The notes under the pieces: generated by a model | The model's input: only the letters and a program-made list of their open reading frames with translations | The model's database searches: none | What the model was told of the DNA's origin: nothing | Position numbers and translations under genes: made by a program | Assembly: GCF_000190635.1 (NCBI RefSeq) | Contig: NC_015172.1 | Coordinates: 1,302,001 to 1,366,000 of the forward strand | Direction: 5' to 3' | Origin: Syntrophobotulus glycolicus DSM 8271 | Lineage (GTDB): Bacteria; Bacillota; Desulfitobacteriia; Desulfitobacteriales; Syntrophobotulaceae | Length of the DNA: 64,000 nucleotides | Part shown: positions 1-9,012 of the stretch, piece by piece | How the letters are laid out: the number at the start of each line of letters is the position of its first letter | How positions within the stretch are numbered: the first letter of the stretch is position 1

Positions 1-1
1 G

Positions 2-112
2 GAGAAAATCTGGGCTATGCCTTTAGACAGAAGCTTTTCCGGCGATTTTGAAGAATATCTGAGCAACAATAACGGCGTTGCGGACATTAAAATTTACATT
101 GCGCTAAAATAA
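2..112 (+). CDS. C-terminal end of a GyrI-like effector-binding domain protein (partial)
   Basis: The window opens inside this reading frame; only the last 36 codons are present, ending in TAA. The residues WAMPLDRSFSGDFEEYL followed by VADIKIYIALK match the usual end of GyrI/AraC-E-type effector-binding domains, which finish with a D-FE-Y helix and an I-IYI strand. Such domains bind small molecules, alone or fused to MerR/AraC DNA-binding domains; the missing N-terminus would decide which. The family call is by eye on a short tail. Confidence 0.6.
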   Translation, partial: EKIWAMPLDRSFSGDFEEYLSNNNGVADIKIYIALK

Positions 113-609
113 GGAGTTAATACAGTTGGACGGCTACAGCGGGAACAATCAAGAAAAAATCCATTTCGTGGAAGGCCGCCTGATTTGACGGAAAATCACG
201 AGGTCCTGCCAAAGAATGCGATAGACTGGGACGGTTATCAGGTTTTCTGGAAAGAGTGGACCCGGAGGAGAAAGGAGGCAGACCAATGAAAATAGGGGAT
301 TTGGAAACGGAGTTGGAAAAGCATTTGCTGGAGCCTGCTTTTACAAATTATCCCGGGCATGTGAAAGAAGCAAGAAATCCGGTTCGAGACTGCCTTGATT
401 AGGCAGCTTCATAGCAGGAAAAGATGGAACACAGAGCCCCCCCTCACTTCAGAGGTGGGTACCCGAACAAAAGCTGGATGATGTATATGAGATTGAAGAT
501 ATCGGCTGGTGCAATGGCAGGTTTGAGGTGATTTTAATTCCGGATAATTTAGAGCATGAAGCGAGATGCGGGAGCTGCTCTCCATGTGCAAGACAGCGTC
601 CTTCTTCTT
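113..609. other. Gap with short, probably decayed reading frames
   Basis: No full gene is evident. A frame ending at 289 reads NAIDWDGYQVFWKEWTRRRK; its stop overlaps an ATG at 286 that has a GGAGG-like site and encodes 38 residues to a TAG at 400-402. A third frame around 481-600 reads VYEIEDIGWCNGRFEVILIP. These look like slices of former coding sequence in different frames. I could not assign a family to any of them. Confidence 0.4.
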
Positions 610-1575
610 TTATTTTGCTTGGCACTTGATTTCTCCTGGAGAGAAACCGTAATATTTGCGAAAGGTTTCTATAAAATGGCTCAGATGGACATATCCCGCC
701 TCCACGGCAGCCTCAGACACACTGAGACCCAAATTGCGCAGACAGAACAAGGCTCGCTTCATGCGGCAGGAGATAACAAATTCGTAAACGGTGGTGCCAT
801 ACAGTTGCTTATATCCTTCGGTCAGTTTGCGCATATTCACACAGTACTTTCGCGATAGCTCTTTTAATGTCGGTGGATCGATATAATTATTTTCAATCTC
901 TGTGTGTATGTTTCTCAGCGAAAGAATATCCTCTTTCCGCATATGAAGCGCGCGAGCTTGGTGATCCGTTTTTTGTTCGGCAATAAAATCAAGCGCGAGA
1001 GAAAACAATTCCATTGATTTCGCCTGCAGAAATATCTGTTTTGAGGCTCCGTTCATTTCAACGCTTTTCATCTCGGATAATGCGGGCCAGAATCTTTCCG
1101 CCTCATGATCGGGAATATAAGCAAAGACGTCCGCATACTTGTAGGGGAAAAATGCTCTTATATCCAGAAAATTATATAACCAGGACCGTTCCAGATAAAT
1201 ATTGAGCGCATAGTGGTAGCCGGGGACGATACAATATTCCAGTTTTTGATTCAGGGATTTGTCCTCAAATAAAAACATCAACCGGCATCGTATGCTCTTT
1301 AATCGTCGCCAATGCTCATCCTCAAAAAAGACCGTCAGCTCGATTCCTTCGTAATGAGGAATAAAGCGGATCACAAAAGGTTCTTTTGCAATGAGCTTTT
1401 GAAAAGCTGTCTCAAATCCGGGCGTGAATATCAAGCGCTCTATTTCATAGTTGAGTAAGGACGTTTCACCGGAATATAAAAAGCCTGATTGTGTGATTTT
1501 TTTTTGCCCACCGGTTATGGACAGCAAGTATTCGTAGAACTCTGTCGAGTTGTGGATGATGTGATAATCTTTCAT
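610..1575 (-). CDS. AraC-family transcriptional regulator
   Basis: A 321-residue protein, with its start chosen at the ATG that follows a GGAGGGG site (reverse strand, about 1580-1590); an upstream in-frame ATG lacks such a site. The last ~100 residues form a double helix-turn-helix of AraC type: LKELSRKYCVNMRKLTEGYK, then ISCRMKRALFCLR and the second helix pair AAVEAGYVHLSHFIETFRKYYGFSPGE, which matches the family consensus closely. The N-terminal ~210 residues are unassigned and presumably sense a ligand. The gene diverges from an ECF transporter operon, and a 22-nt palindrome lies between them, so it probably controls that operon. A second AraC regulator with a similar operator sits at 32958. 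The ligand is unknown. Confidence 0.9.
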   Translation of the reverse strand: MKDYHIIHNSTEFYEYLLSITGGQKKITQSGFLYSGETSLLNYEIERLIFTPGFETAFQKLIAKEPFVIRFIPHYEGIELTVFFEDEHWRRLKSIRCRLMFLFEDKSLNQKLEYCIVPGYHYALNIYLERSWLYNFLDIRAFFPYKYADVFAYIPDHEAERFWPALSEMKSVEMNGASKQIFLQAKSMELFSLALDFIAEQKTDHQARALHMRKEDILSLRNIHTEIENNYIDPPTLKELSRKYCVNMRKLTEGYKQLYGTTVYEFVISCRMKRALFCLRNLGLSVSEAAVEAGYVHLSHFIETFRKYYGFSPGEIKCQAK

Positions 1576-1659
1576 GGCCCCTCCAAAAAAGATCATATTG
1601 GGATATAAAACAGTAAACTTTCGGATAGAAAAACAGAGCATCCAATCTGTATACTTAGC

Positions 1660-1681
1660 ATAGTTAGATTTTTCTAACTAT
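1660..1681. promoter_or_regulatory. Palindromic operator overlapping the ECF transporter promoter
   Basis: ATAGTTAGA-TTTT-TCTAACTAT is a perfect 9-bp inverted repeat with a 4-nt spacer. A -10-like TATAAT lies at 1688-1693, which puts the -35 position inside the palindrome, so a bound protein would directly affect transcription of the gene at 1710. The core GTTAGATTTTTCTAAC differs by one base from a palindrome at 32756-32771. It resembles DtxR/IdeR-type half sites (TTAG...CTAA) as well as a possible AraC site; which protein binds is not known. Confidence 0.6.
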
Positions 1682-1709
1682 ACCTATTATAATACGGGAG
1701 AGGGTTTAT

Positions 1710-2291
1710 ATGAAGGCACTGAATAAAAAAGATCTGATCAACATCGGGATATTTAACGCGGTGGCGGTTGCATTATATTTTGCGATCGGCGTAGCGACAT
1801 CGGGGGTTCCCGTGCTGCATGTTTTCGGGGTCACGCCGATTGCGGCACTCATCAGCGGGGCCATTTATCTGCTTATGGTAATGAAGGTTAAGAAAAAAGG
1901 CGTATTTCTGATATCGGGTATCGTACAGGGGATCGTGTTTTCACTTATGTTGGGCCTGTACGCATCTATTGTGATCATCCCTCTGCTCGGATTTATTGCA
2001 GATATGATCTGCGGGAACTTCAGCGCGAAGAAACTGTTGGTCACAGCTTATGGGATTTTTATGGTTGGCATTTATTATGGTCAGATTTTTTTCATGCTGT
2101 TTTTCACAAAGCTCTACTTATCGTTTTACAGTGGGAATATGCTGGCGCATAAACAGGCTGCAGCCGACAGGATCACGGGACCGATCGTTTTGCTCTTAAC
2201 CCTTATCATCCTTGCGGCCAGCGCCATTGGCGGAGCCCTCGGCTGCCGGATACTGAAAAAACACTTTGTCAAGGCGGGTATTGTATCGTGA
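1710..2291 (+). CDS. MptD/Trep_Strep-type ECF transporter substrate-specific (S) component
   Basis: A 193-residue hydrophobic protein with about five to six membrane spans, starting after a GGGAGAGGG site. The N-terminus KALNKKDLINIGIFNAVAVALY and the later PIAALISGAIYLLM are typical of the Trep_Strep (MptD) family of putative S components. S components bind a vitamin or metal-related substrate and work with an EcfT-ATPase energising module. Here that module is the next gene, which overlaps this stop by four bases, so this is a dedicated rather than shared transporter. The substrate is unknown. The divergent AraC regulator and the palindrome upstream suggest ligand- or metal-responsive expression. 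Confidence 0.85.
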   Translation: MKALNKKDLINIGIFNAVAVALYFAIGVATSGVPVLHVFGVTPIAALISGAIYLLMVMKVKKKGVFLISGIVQGIVFSLMLGLYASIVIIPLLGFIADMICGNFSAKKLLVTAYGIFMVGIYYGQIFFMLFFTKLYLSFYSGNMLAHKQAAADRITGPIVLLLTLIILAASAIGGALGCRILKKHFVKAGIVS

Positions 2292-4501
2292 TACGGCTCA
2301 AAGACATTCGGTTCCGTTTCGAGGGGGAATCCCAATATGTTCTCAACGGCTTGAATTTAGAAATCAAAAAAGGCGAATGCCTTGTTCTTGCAGGGAAAAG
2401 CGGAAGCGGGAAAACGACTGTCACGAGGATTATAAACGGCCTGATTCCCGATTTTTATTACGGAGAGCTTTCGGGAGAGGTTTGGATAGACGGGAAAAGG
2501 ATGCGGGGCCAAGAGCTGTGGAATCAGCCGATTTGCGGCTGCGTGTTTCAAGATCCCCGATCGCAGTTTTTTACGACGAATACGACCAGCGAAGTGGCTT
2601 TCGCCATGGAAAATTTCGGTTTTCACAGGAATGTAATCCGCGATAATCTGGAGGCAGCGTTTACTGATTTGAATATGGAATCCTTAAAGGAGAGGAGCCT
2701 ATTCAGCCTTTCCAGCGGAGAAAAACAGAAGATCACGGTGGCCTCCGCCTATTCCCTTCATCCCCGGATTTTGGTGTTGGACGAGCCCGGCGCCAACCTG
2801 GACTGCGCGACCACGCTGGAACTTGCCAGGATCTTGCGGGAAATGAAGCGAAAAGGGATCACGATTATCGTATCGGAACATCGGCTGCATTATCTCAAGG
2901 ATGTTGCGGACCGGATTGTGGTTCTGGAGCGGGGAACGATATCGGCGGAGATCTCCGCCAATATGTTTTTATCCATTCCAGCAGGATTCTTGAGTTCGTT
3001 AGGCCTACGGGATATCGTGCTGAGGCCTGATAAACAGCAGCCGTTGTCAAATCAGGAGCCGGCCTCGGATGAGAGTCTCCATGTGGGAGCTTCGGAATTA
3101 AAGCTCGACGGAGTTTATTTTTTCTATCGTAAAAATCAGCATGTTATAGGAGGGCTTTCTTTCCTTGCGCATAGCGGTGAAATCATTGGCATCACCGGAA
3201 CAAACGGAACGGGCAAAACAACTCTGATCAAGCTGATATCGGGCATGCTGCCGATCAGGGCAGGCCGGCTGCTGTTGAATGGAAAACTTCAGAACCGAAA
3301 AGATTGCTCACGAAACAGCCATGTTGTGCTGCAGGATGTCGACTATCAACTCTATACAGAAAGCGTGGAGGACGACATCGGTTTAGGCTGGGATGATAAA
3401 AATAAAAGTCAAAAGATTGAGGACATTTTGGAGGCTTTGGGCTTGACTGAACTCCGAGCGCGCCATCCAGGCTCATTGTCGGGCGGGCAAAAACAAAGGA
3501 CAGTTATCGCTTCGGCTCTCGTAAAAAATAAGAAGATCCTGATACTGGATGAACCCACAAGTGGACTGGATTATGAAAACATGCGCAGAGTCAGCCGGGC
3601 CATTCAAAAGAAAGCCGTCGCCGGCGCCATCATACTGGTTGTCTCTCATGACTACGAATTTTTACTGAATATCTGTTCGCGTTTTATTAAGCTGGAAAAC
3701 GGCTGTATCGTCAGAGATGAAAAAGTCATAAACGGCCAGGAACTTTACCAGTGCATGTATGGAAATGGAAATGCCCTGAAAAAGCAGGTGTCAAAACAAC
3801 CCGGCCGAGAGCCTCTTCACCCTCTGACAAAGCTCTTTGCCGTTGCCGCAATAGGGATTTCCGCCTTTATATTTCAGTCATGGCTATCCCTTTTACTTCC
3901 TCTCATGGTATTTACGTTTATCCTGGCCTCCATGAAGGAATACCGCGTTGGATTCGGCATGTTGGCGGCTTTTACCCTGTTTTCCACTCTTAACATTTCT
4001 TTGACCGGTCTTTTCGACGTGCAGGCAACCTGGGGAACTCTTTTTGAGATGATCTACAGAATGATACTGCTGGTGACAGGTGCGGCCGTTTTTTACAAAT
4101 CCACCGAAATAACCGATCTCATCAAGACGTTGTCCGTTTTACCCGAGGAAGTTGTTCTCCCTTTGGCCGTCACACTGCGTTTTATTCCCACCATACAAAT
4201 GGAAATGGGGTCTATTCGGGATTGCCTCAACGCAAAAGGTTTGAGGTATGGGATAATCAGCTGGGTTGCTTCACCCTTGCAGCAGTTGGAATACCAGCTT
4301 GTTCCTCTTTTGATGCGCTGCTCGACCATAGCGGACGAGCTTTCAGCGTCCTGTATGACAAGAGGAATAAACTCCGGAATAAAGAAAACCTCCTACAAGT
4401 CCATGCGGCTGAGGATTTCGGATTTTGTCATGCTTGCCGCAACCGTTCTTCTGCTTACAGCAATGGCATGGATCAATCATTTTGTCACCTGGCCTTTATA
4501 A
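2288..4501 (+). CDS. Fused ECF energising module: two ABC ATPase domains plus EcfT
   Basis: A 737-residue three-domain fusion. Domain 1 (residues ~1-235) has Walker A GKSGSGKTT at 36-44, the ECF-type Q-loop FQDPRSQFF, signature LSSGEKQK and Walker B ILVLDEPGANLD. Domain 2 (~270-490) has Walker A GTNGTGKTT near 304, LSGGQKQR and ILILDEPTSGLD. Residues ~505-737 are an EcfT-like membrane domain with several spans. Most organisms encode these as three proteins; ATPase-ATPase fusions are common (YkoD-type), whereas fusion to EcfT as well is less usual. ATG overlaps the stop of the S component, so the two are translationally coupled. It would power uptake of whatever the MptD-like subunit binds. 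Confidence 0.92.
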   Translation: MIRLKDIRFRFEGESQYVLNGLNLEIKKGECLVLAGKSGSGKTTVTRIINGLIPDFYYGELSGEVWIDGKRMRGQELWNQPICGCVFQDPRSQFFTTNTTSEVAFAMENFGFHRNVIRDNLEAAFTDLNMESLKERSLFSLSSGEKQKITVASAYSLHPRILVLDEPGANLDCATTLELARILREMKRKGITIIVSEHRLHYLKDVADRIVVLERGTISAEISANMFLSIPAGFLSSLGLRDIVLRPDKQQPLSNQEPASDESLHVGASELKLDGVYFFYRKNQHVIGGLSFLAHSGEIIGITGTNGTGKTTLIKLISGMLPIRAGRLLLNGKLQNRKDCSRNSHVVLQDVDYQLYTESVEDDIGLGWDDKNKSQKIEDILEALGLTELRARHPGSLSGGQKQRTVIASALVKNKKILILDEPTSGLDYENMRRVSRAIQKKAVAGAIILVVSHDYEFLLNICSRFIKLENGCIVRDEKVINGQELYQCMYGNGNALKKQVSKQPGREPLHPLTKLFAVAAIGISAFIFQSWLSLLLPLMVFTFILASMKEYRVGFGMLAAFTLFSTLNISLTGLFDVQATWGTLFEMIYRMILLVTGAAVFYKSTEITDLIKTLSVLPEEVVLPLAVTLRFIPTIQMEMGSIRDCLNAKGLRYGIISWVASPLQQLEYQLVPLLMRCSTIADELSASCMTRGINSGIKKTSYKSMRLRISDFVMLAATVLLLTAMAWINHFVTWPL

Positions 4502-4582
4502 GATTCAATCAATATCCCCTGAATTCATGGCATCAGAATTTTTGAACTGTCTTTTTATAAGGAACTGTTGGAATAGCAGTAA

Positions 4583-4798
4583 AATTATCTTCCTTATCCC
4601 TGGGTTGCTGCTGTTTCAGCAACAAACTTTTGTCATATCGGTTTGGATATTGATGAAGAAAGAAACCGAATTGTCGTTTATAGTGTGCTTGATAGTATCG
4701 GTAAAGGAGGAGCTCTGGTTGGCATTCAAAATTTAAACTTAATGTTTGGATTTGATGAAAAAGCAGGATTAGATTTCTATGGAATTCATCCATACTAA
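4583..4798 (+). pseudogene. argC: 3' remnant of N-acetyl-gamma-glutamyl-phosphate reductase (argC)
   Basis: In frame from 4583 to a TAA at 4796-4798 the translation reads SATNFCHIGLDIDEE followed by RIVVYSVLDSIGKG and VGIQNLNLMFGFDE. This is the C-terminal block of ArgC, where the family has T-Y/F-C-DIG, VV-S-ID-L-KGA and QN-NLMFG. An in-frame stop (4580-4582) lies just upstream and no ArgC N-terminal sequence precedes it, so this is a broken relic. No other arginine biosynthesis gene is near. Confidence 0.7.
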
Positions 4799-4809
4799 AC
4801 CTTATTACT

Positions 4810-4857
4810 GAGCTCAATGCAGAACTCAATACAAAACTAAATACAGAGCTAAATACG
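4810..4857 (+). repeat. Four-copy 12-bp tandem repeat
   Basis: Four degenerate units of a 12-mer (GAGCTCAATGCA, GAACTCAATACA, AAACTAAATACA, GAGCTAAATACG) follow the argC relic. Read in frame they encode ELNA-ELNT-KLNT-ELNT, then ASFIA and a stop at about 4873. The repeat may be a slipped-strand product; no gene start is attached. Confidence 0.7.
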
Positions 4858-4894
4858 GCATCTTTTATTGCCTAACTTCTCAAAAAGTGTCTTA

Positions 4895-4917
4895 AAACCC
4901 GCTTTTCATGCGGGTTT
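4895..4917 (+). terminator. GC-rich hairpin, possible terminator
   Basis: AAACCCGC-TTTTCAT-GCGGGTTT forms an 8-bp stem. Only a short U tract lies in the 3' arm and the following bases are GCG, so termination would be weak. It lies downstream of the argC relic and could be its original terminator. Confidence 0.4.
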
Positions 4918-5336
4918 GCGTTGAGTAGGTAATTCTTACCACTGCAAATTATATTCCGGTGTCCATAAGAAAAAGCAGGTTGGACTTAGGAGCATATCCA
5001 TAGGGACATTTTGTGAACCGTGGGTATTGGTTGAGGCAGACAGCAGATTAAGCTGTCTGCCTTTGCCGTTGTTCGGCTACGGTCAATCATACGATCAAGC
5101 TGTCTGCGCTAGCGTGAGTTTGTCTGCTTCTTTTATTGAAAAAAGATTGGTGGACCAATACGTCTAAAAGCGTGACAAGCTCGTAAAAGATTTGAAAACT
5201 TGGGTGCTGACCGCTGTTTTCAATGGACACGATATACCGAGAGGCAATGTGCATTTAGTTTGCTAACTGGTTCCTTGATATTCCTTTTGCTCTCATGTTG
5301 CTTTTATGGCTTGACCGGTTTTGTGCAATATATAGT
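4918..5336. other. Gap without a recognisable gene
   Basis: No open frame with a plausible start and family was seen. It holds a 9-bp stem hairpin, GCAGACAGC-AGATTAA-GCTGTCTGC (5036-5060), and a second copy of AAGCTGTCTGC near 5098. The rest is AT-rich and unremarkable up to the promoter of the HTH gene. Confidence 0.5.
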
Positions 5337-5364
5337 TTGCATTTAGTAATGTATAGTGTATAAT
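5337..5364 (+). promoter_or_regulatory. Sigma-A type promoter for the small HTH gene
   Basis: TTGCAT, a 16-base spacer and TATAAT, about 30 bases upstream of the GTG start at 5394. The short leader leaves room only for an AAGGAAGG ribosome site. Confidence 0.65.
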
Positions 5365-5393
5365 TTAATCATCAAGAAGGAAGGAGTACTTCC

Positions 5394-5591
5394 GTGAAAA
5401 ACAAGAAACTCAAAATTGCCAGAATTGAATGTGATATGAGCCAGGAGGATTTGGCTAATATTGTTGGGGTCACACGGCAAACTATTGGTTTGATAGAATC
5501 CGGGAATTATAATCCAACATTGAAACTTTGCATTGCGATATGTAAAGCTCTTCATAAAAATCTAAACGACTTATTTTGGGAGGAACCATAA
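5394..5591 (+). CDS. Small Cro/CI-type HTH regulator
   Basis: A 65-residue protein consisting of a single XRE helix-turn-helix: RIECDMSQEDLANIVGVTR, then QTIGLIESGNYNPT and a C-terminal helix ending NDLFWEEP. It starts with GTG behind AAGGAAGG. This short type usually represses its own operon together with a partner membrane protein; the stop here overlaps the next ATG by one base, so the partner is the adjacent gene. It probably binds near the promoter at 5337-5364. Target and inducer cannot be read from sequence. Confidence 0.9.
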   Translation: MKNKKLKIARIECDMSQEDLANIVGVTRQTIGLIESGNYNPTLKLCIAICKALHKNLNDLFWEEP

Positions 5592-6082
5592 TGAAAATCA
5601 AAAAAATCAAAGATGAACGTGTCTTACAATTAAACAACAAGATTCAAAGTGAAGCCTATTTTGTAGTGCTATTCCTTGCGGCTGCTTCTGTTTTTATTAA
5701 ATGCTATGTGATGGATATGTCTTTCTCACAGTATGCCGTTGAACTCGGTATTATTATTTTATCAACAGCTTACATTGCAGTAAGGAGCATGGTGGTCGGA
5801 TACAATTTTATGAATACGTCTAAAGGTGGAAAGGCATTAATAGTATCGGCTGTTTTAGCTTTAAGCCTTGCGATAAGCATTATAAATGGAATAAGAAATT
5901 ATTCCCTATACGGTGATAAGTACACTGGAGTATTCGACGGACTTTTTATTGCAGTGTTCGTGATTACTTTTATTTCTGTAGCTGTTTTTATCTCCGTTGT
6001 ATTTGCTCTTCTATATTGGTTCAATAGGAAAGGACAGCAAAGGATTGAGAAAAAACTAAATGAAGAAGATGAACAGGATTGA
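5591..6082 (+). CDS. Four-TM membrane protein paired with the HTH regulator (DUF6773-like)
   Basis: A 163-residue protein starting at the ATG after GGGAGGAACC. It has about four hydrophobic segments: YFVVLFLAAASVFIKCY, VELGIIILSTAYIAVRSM, ALIVSAVLALSLAISII and VFVITFISVAVFISVVFALL, between a basic N-terminus and a charged C-terminal tail. Proteins like this next to tiny XRE regulators are widespread in Firmicutes; I recall the name DUF6773 for them, which was not checked. No enzyme motif is visible, so its role is unknown. Confidence 0.8.
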   Translation: MKIKKIKDERVLQLNNKIQSEAYFVVLFLAAASVFIKCYVMDMSFSQYAVELGIIILSTAYIAVRSMVVGYNFMNTSKGGKALIVSAVLALSLAISIINGIRNYSLYGDKYTGVFDGLFIAVFVITFISVAVFISVVFALLYWFNRKGQQRIEKKLNEEDEQD

Positions 6083-6139
6083 TTGTTTTAACCAATCACG
6101 TTTCCTTCGTTACAGAAAAGAAGGGACTGGAGGGGTGAT

Positions 6140-7396
6140 ATGCAAAATGAAAAATGGATTTTAAGTATTATTATAATGGCAATATTGAGCGTTAGCCTGC
6201 TTGCAGGGTGTGAAAATAAAACAGCCGCAGTATCAGCCGATTTATCTGTCTTACAAACAGACATCAGCACCTTGACTGTATCTGAAAATGTGCAGGTTGT
6301 GGGACTTGGAGAAGCAAGCCACGGCACAAAAGAATATCAACAAATGAAAGCAGAAGTATTCAAGGCATTAGTCGCAAACAATGGCTGTCGAACATTCATT
6401 ATTGAAGGCGACTTTGGCGGAGCATTAAAGGTAGACGCTTATATTCATGGAGCAGAGGGAACCGCTAAAGATGTTGTTGGAGAAATTGGTTTTAATATTT
6501 ATCACACACATGAAATGGCTAATTTGGTGGATTGGATGCGTTCCTATAATAAAGACGCTCCCGAGGGAAAAGACTTGCATTTTTATGGAATGGATATACA
6601 GCGATACGATAACAACAAGGAATACCTGTTTTCCGTATTAGATGTGGCTGCACCGGCGCTAAGTAAAAAATATAAGTCCCTTTCACAATTAACTGATGAA
6701 ACAAGGTTGACATTAAGCGCAGATGTTTTGTATAAGTCTAAAACAGATGTTTTAGGATTGTTGAAAGAAATGGATGCTTCTAAAGCAGATATTGCAGCCA
6801 TTTCTGGGCAAACCGCCTTTGATTTTGCAAGGGAAAGCGCAAATACAATCTATGAATGTAGCGAAATACTGTTAAGCAATAATTCCGATTATAACTCCTT
6901 GCGGGATAAATATATGTCTGAAAAAGTAAACTGGTTTTTACAGCACCGCGATGATAGTGTACTTTTTATTAATGGCCATAACGGCCATATTGGGAAAACC
7001 TCAACTTCCGGCTACACTTGCTTGGGAGAATTACTGACTAAAGACATAGGAAAAAGCTACTTTGCGATTGGGACAGACGCAGAAGATACAGAATTTAATT
7101 CACAAGATAATAATGGGAATTTTAGTGTTATGGAAGTTAAAAATCGAAATGAATTAAATAGTCTACTCTACAATGTTGAGAGAAATTTTTACTATATTGA
7201 CTTCTCAAAAGTGATTGATGATGAAAATTGGCAAAAACTTTTGGACGGACAACAAAAGATTACGACGTTAAACGTAGGAATTTCCGGTTGGCAAAAACTT
7301 TTGAAATCCTTTTATACAACAACCATTGTTCCAAATGATACATTTGATGGAATGATTGTTTTCAAAAAGGTTTCTCCGACAACACTTTGCGGATAA
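6140..7396 (+). CDS. Erythromycin-esterase-family lipoprotein
   Basis: A 418-residue protein with a signal peptide and lipobox LLAGC (Cys24), so it is probably anchored outside the membrane. Erythromycin-esterase (PF05139) blocks are clear: GLGEASHGTKEY (Glu58, His61), FIIEGDFGG (Glu89) and later INGHNGHIG. Ere enzymes hydrolyse the macrolide lactone, but most chromosomal family members act on unknown esters, and few are lipoproteins, so macrolide resistance is only a possibility. It has its own GGAGGGG ribosome site 60 bases after the previous gene. Confidence 0.85.
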   Translation: MQNEKWILSIIIMAILSVSLLAGCENKTAAVSADLSVLQTDISTLTVSENVQVVGLGEASHGTKEYQQMKAEVFKALVANNGCRTFIIEGDFGGALKVDAYIHGAEGTAKDVVGEIGFNIYHTHEMANLVDWMRSYNKDAPEGKDLHFYGMDIQRYDNNKEYLFSVLDVAAPALSKKYKSLSQLTDETRLTLSADVLYKSKTDVLGLLKEMDASKADIAAISGQTAFDFARESANTIYECSEILLSNNSDYNSLRDKYMSEKVNWFLQHRDDSVLFINGHNGHIGKTSTSGYTCLGELLTKDIGKSYFAIGTDAEDTEFNSQDNNGNFSVMEVKNRNELNSLLYNVERNFYYIDFSKVIDDENWQKLLDGQQKITTLNVGISGWQKLLKSFYTTTIVPNDTFDGMIVFKKVSPTTLCG

Positions 7397-7515
7397 AATA
7401 ATGATCTCGTCGTACCAGGGGCTGTTGCAATTTTTGTTTGTGAGATAATGCGATGTGACGACAAAGAGGAGCGGTTAAATTAATGAAATCTGTAATATCT
7501 TGCTTATACTCCAGG

Positions 7516-8703
7516 CTAATCAATGAATTTATTTAATACGGCCCCTAAACGGTTAAGTCCTTCAACTATTTTTTCCTCGGACATATTAGAAAAATTGATC
7601 CGAAATGTATTTTCTTTTCCTCCATTTGGGAAAAATGAACCGCCGGGAACAAAGGCCACATTCTGTTCCAGGCATTTCTCAAGGACATCACGAGAATTTA
7701 TATGAGCGGGCAATTCCACCCAAGCGAAAAGGCCCCCCTGTGGCCTTGTAAATGAAACTCCGGTTGGAAACACCTCTTCCATGGTTTGAACTGATAAATC
7801 CCGCCTTTTTCTGTAAATCGTGCGAATTTTATTAATATGCGCATCAATATCATAAAGCTCAAGATATTTGGAAATCTCCATTTGTGCAATGGTATTACAT
7901 TGCAAATCGGTTCCTTGTTTTACGAGCACATATTGACGAATTATCTTTTTATCACCTGCGATCCACCCGATACGGTATCCAGGACAAAATATTTTAGAAA
8001 ACGTACCTGTACAAAGAATATTTCCGGCTATATCGAAAGATTTTACCGACGGTAAGGTCTTTCCTTCAAATCGAAGCTCTCCATAAGGATTGTCCTCAAC
8101 GACGGCAACGCCAAAACGTGCTGAAATATCAGCTAACTCTTTGCGGCGTTCAAGGCTCCACGTTCTGCCCGTGGGATTTTGAAAATCAGGTATGATATAA
8201 AGCAGTTTGGCATTTTCACATTTTTCAAGTTGGGTTACGAGTTCGGAAATAATCATGCCTTCGTCATCTGTAGGAATTTCTATGAATGAACAGCCGTAAG
8301 CTCTAAATGCGGTGATAGCAGCCAAATAAGTGGGACTTTCGCAAAATACCACATCGCCTTCATCAAGGAACACTTTTCCAGATAAATCAAGTGCTTGTTG
8401 CGATCCATGCGTAACGAGAATGTTATCACAATCAAAAGATGTTCCTAATCTACTGTTCATACGATGGGCAATCCACTCGCGCAATGGCCTAAACCCTTCC
8501 GTCGTTGAATATTGTAAGGCCCTTTGCCCGTCCCTGTCCAAAACCATTTTATTAACCCGCTTGATTTCTTCAACAGGAAACAGCTCAGGCGCAGGTAAGC
8601 CCCCTGCAAATGAAATGACTTCCGATTTCTCCGTTATCTTCAGGATTTCTCTTATTTCAGAAGCCTTTATATCAGACATTCTTCTCGCCATTTGAAAATC
8701 CAT
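7516..8703 (-). CDS. PLP-dependent aminotransferase (2-aminoadipate transaminase-like)
   Basis: A 395-residue class I/II aminotransferase; the ATG at 8703 follows GGAGGC and is preferred over upstream ATGs. Visible blocks are ISFAGGLPAPELFP at the N-terminus, the cofactor loop ILVTHGSQQALDL, YIIPDFQNPTGRTW, VVEDNPYGELRF and the Schiff-base region CTGTFSKIFCPGYRIGW, whose Lys binds PLP. This pattern is that of the MocR-type/LysN family without the HTH domain. Likely substrates are 2-aminoadipate, aromatic or branched amino acids; the sequence does not decide. It stands alone, transcribed opposite to both neighbours. Confidence 0.9.
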   Translation of the reverse strand: MDFQMARRMSDIKASEIREILKITEKSEVISFAGGLPAPELFPVEEIKRVNKMVLDRDGQRALQYSTTEGFRPLREWIAHRMNSRLGTSFDCDNILVTHGSQQALDLSGKVFLDEGDVVFCESPTYLAAITAFRAYGCSFIEIPTDDEGMIISELVTQLEKCENAKLLYIIPDFQNPTGRTWSLERRKELADISARFGVAVVEDNPYGELRFEGKTLPSVKSFDIAGNILCTGTFSKIFCPGYRIGWIAGDKKIIRQYVLVKQGTDLQCNTIAQMEISKYLELYDIDAHINKIRTIYRKRRDLSVQTMEEVFPTGVSFTRPQGGLFAWVELPAHINSRDVLEKCLEQNVAFVPGGSFFPNGGKENTFRINFSNMSEEKIVEGLNRLGAVLNKFID

Positions 8704-9012
8704 AAATTTGCCTCCACTAGCATCCATATTTATGTTATGTATCATATGGCTAATATGGCTATTGACCATTATATAACTATATTAAGTTAACATAGCATAA
8801 AACACATTGAATATCAACAACATGTCGTGAGTGTTCCTATAACACCCCGGGGAGCTCGGAATATTGCTTCTGCATTTTTATGATAGGATTAATCGGATTA
8901 TTGTTATGGTTGGCCTCTTTCGTTTTATATGGTAAACATGACAATGACGTGGAAATCTTTCCTCTATTTGTGTATGATAGTTCTAACAATCCAAATGAAC
9001 AGGAGTATAATA

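Noticed and set aside
4810-4857. CRISPR-like repeats
   Set aside because: Units are 12 bases, contiguous and degenerate, without spacers.
6140-7396. Calling the lipoprotein a macrolide-resistance gene
   Set aside because: Family membership is clear but most chromosomal members have no shown macrolide activity.
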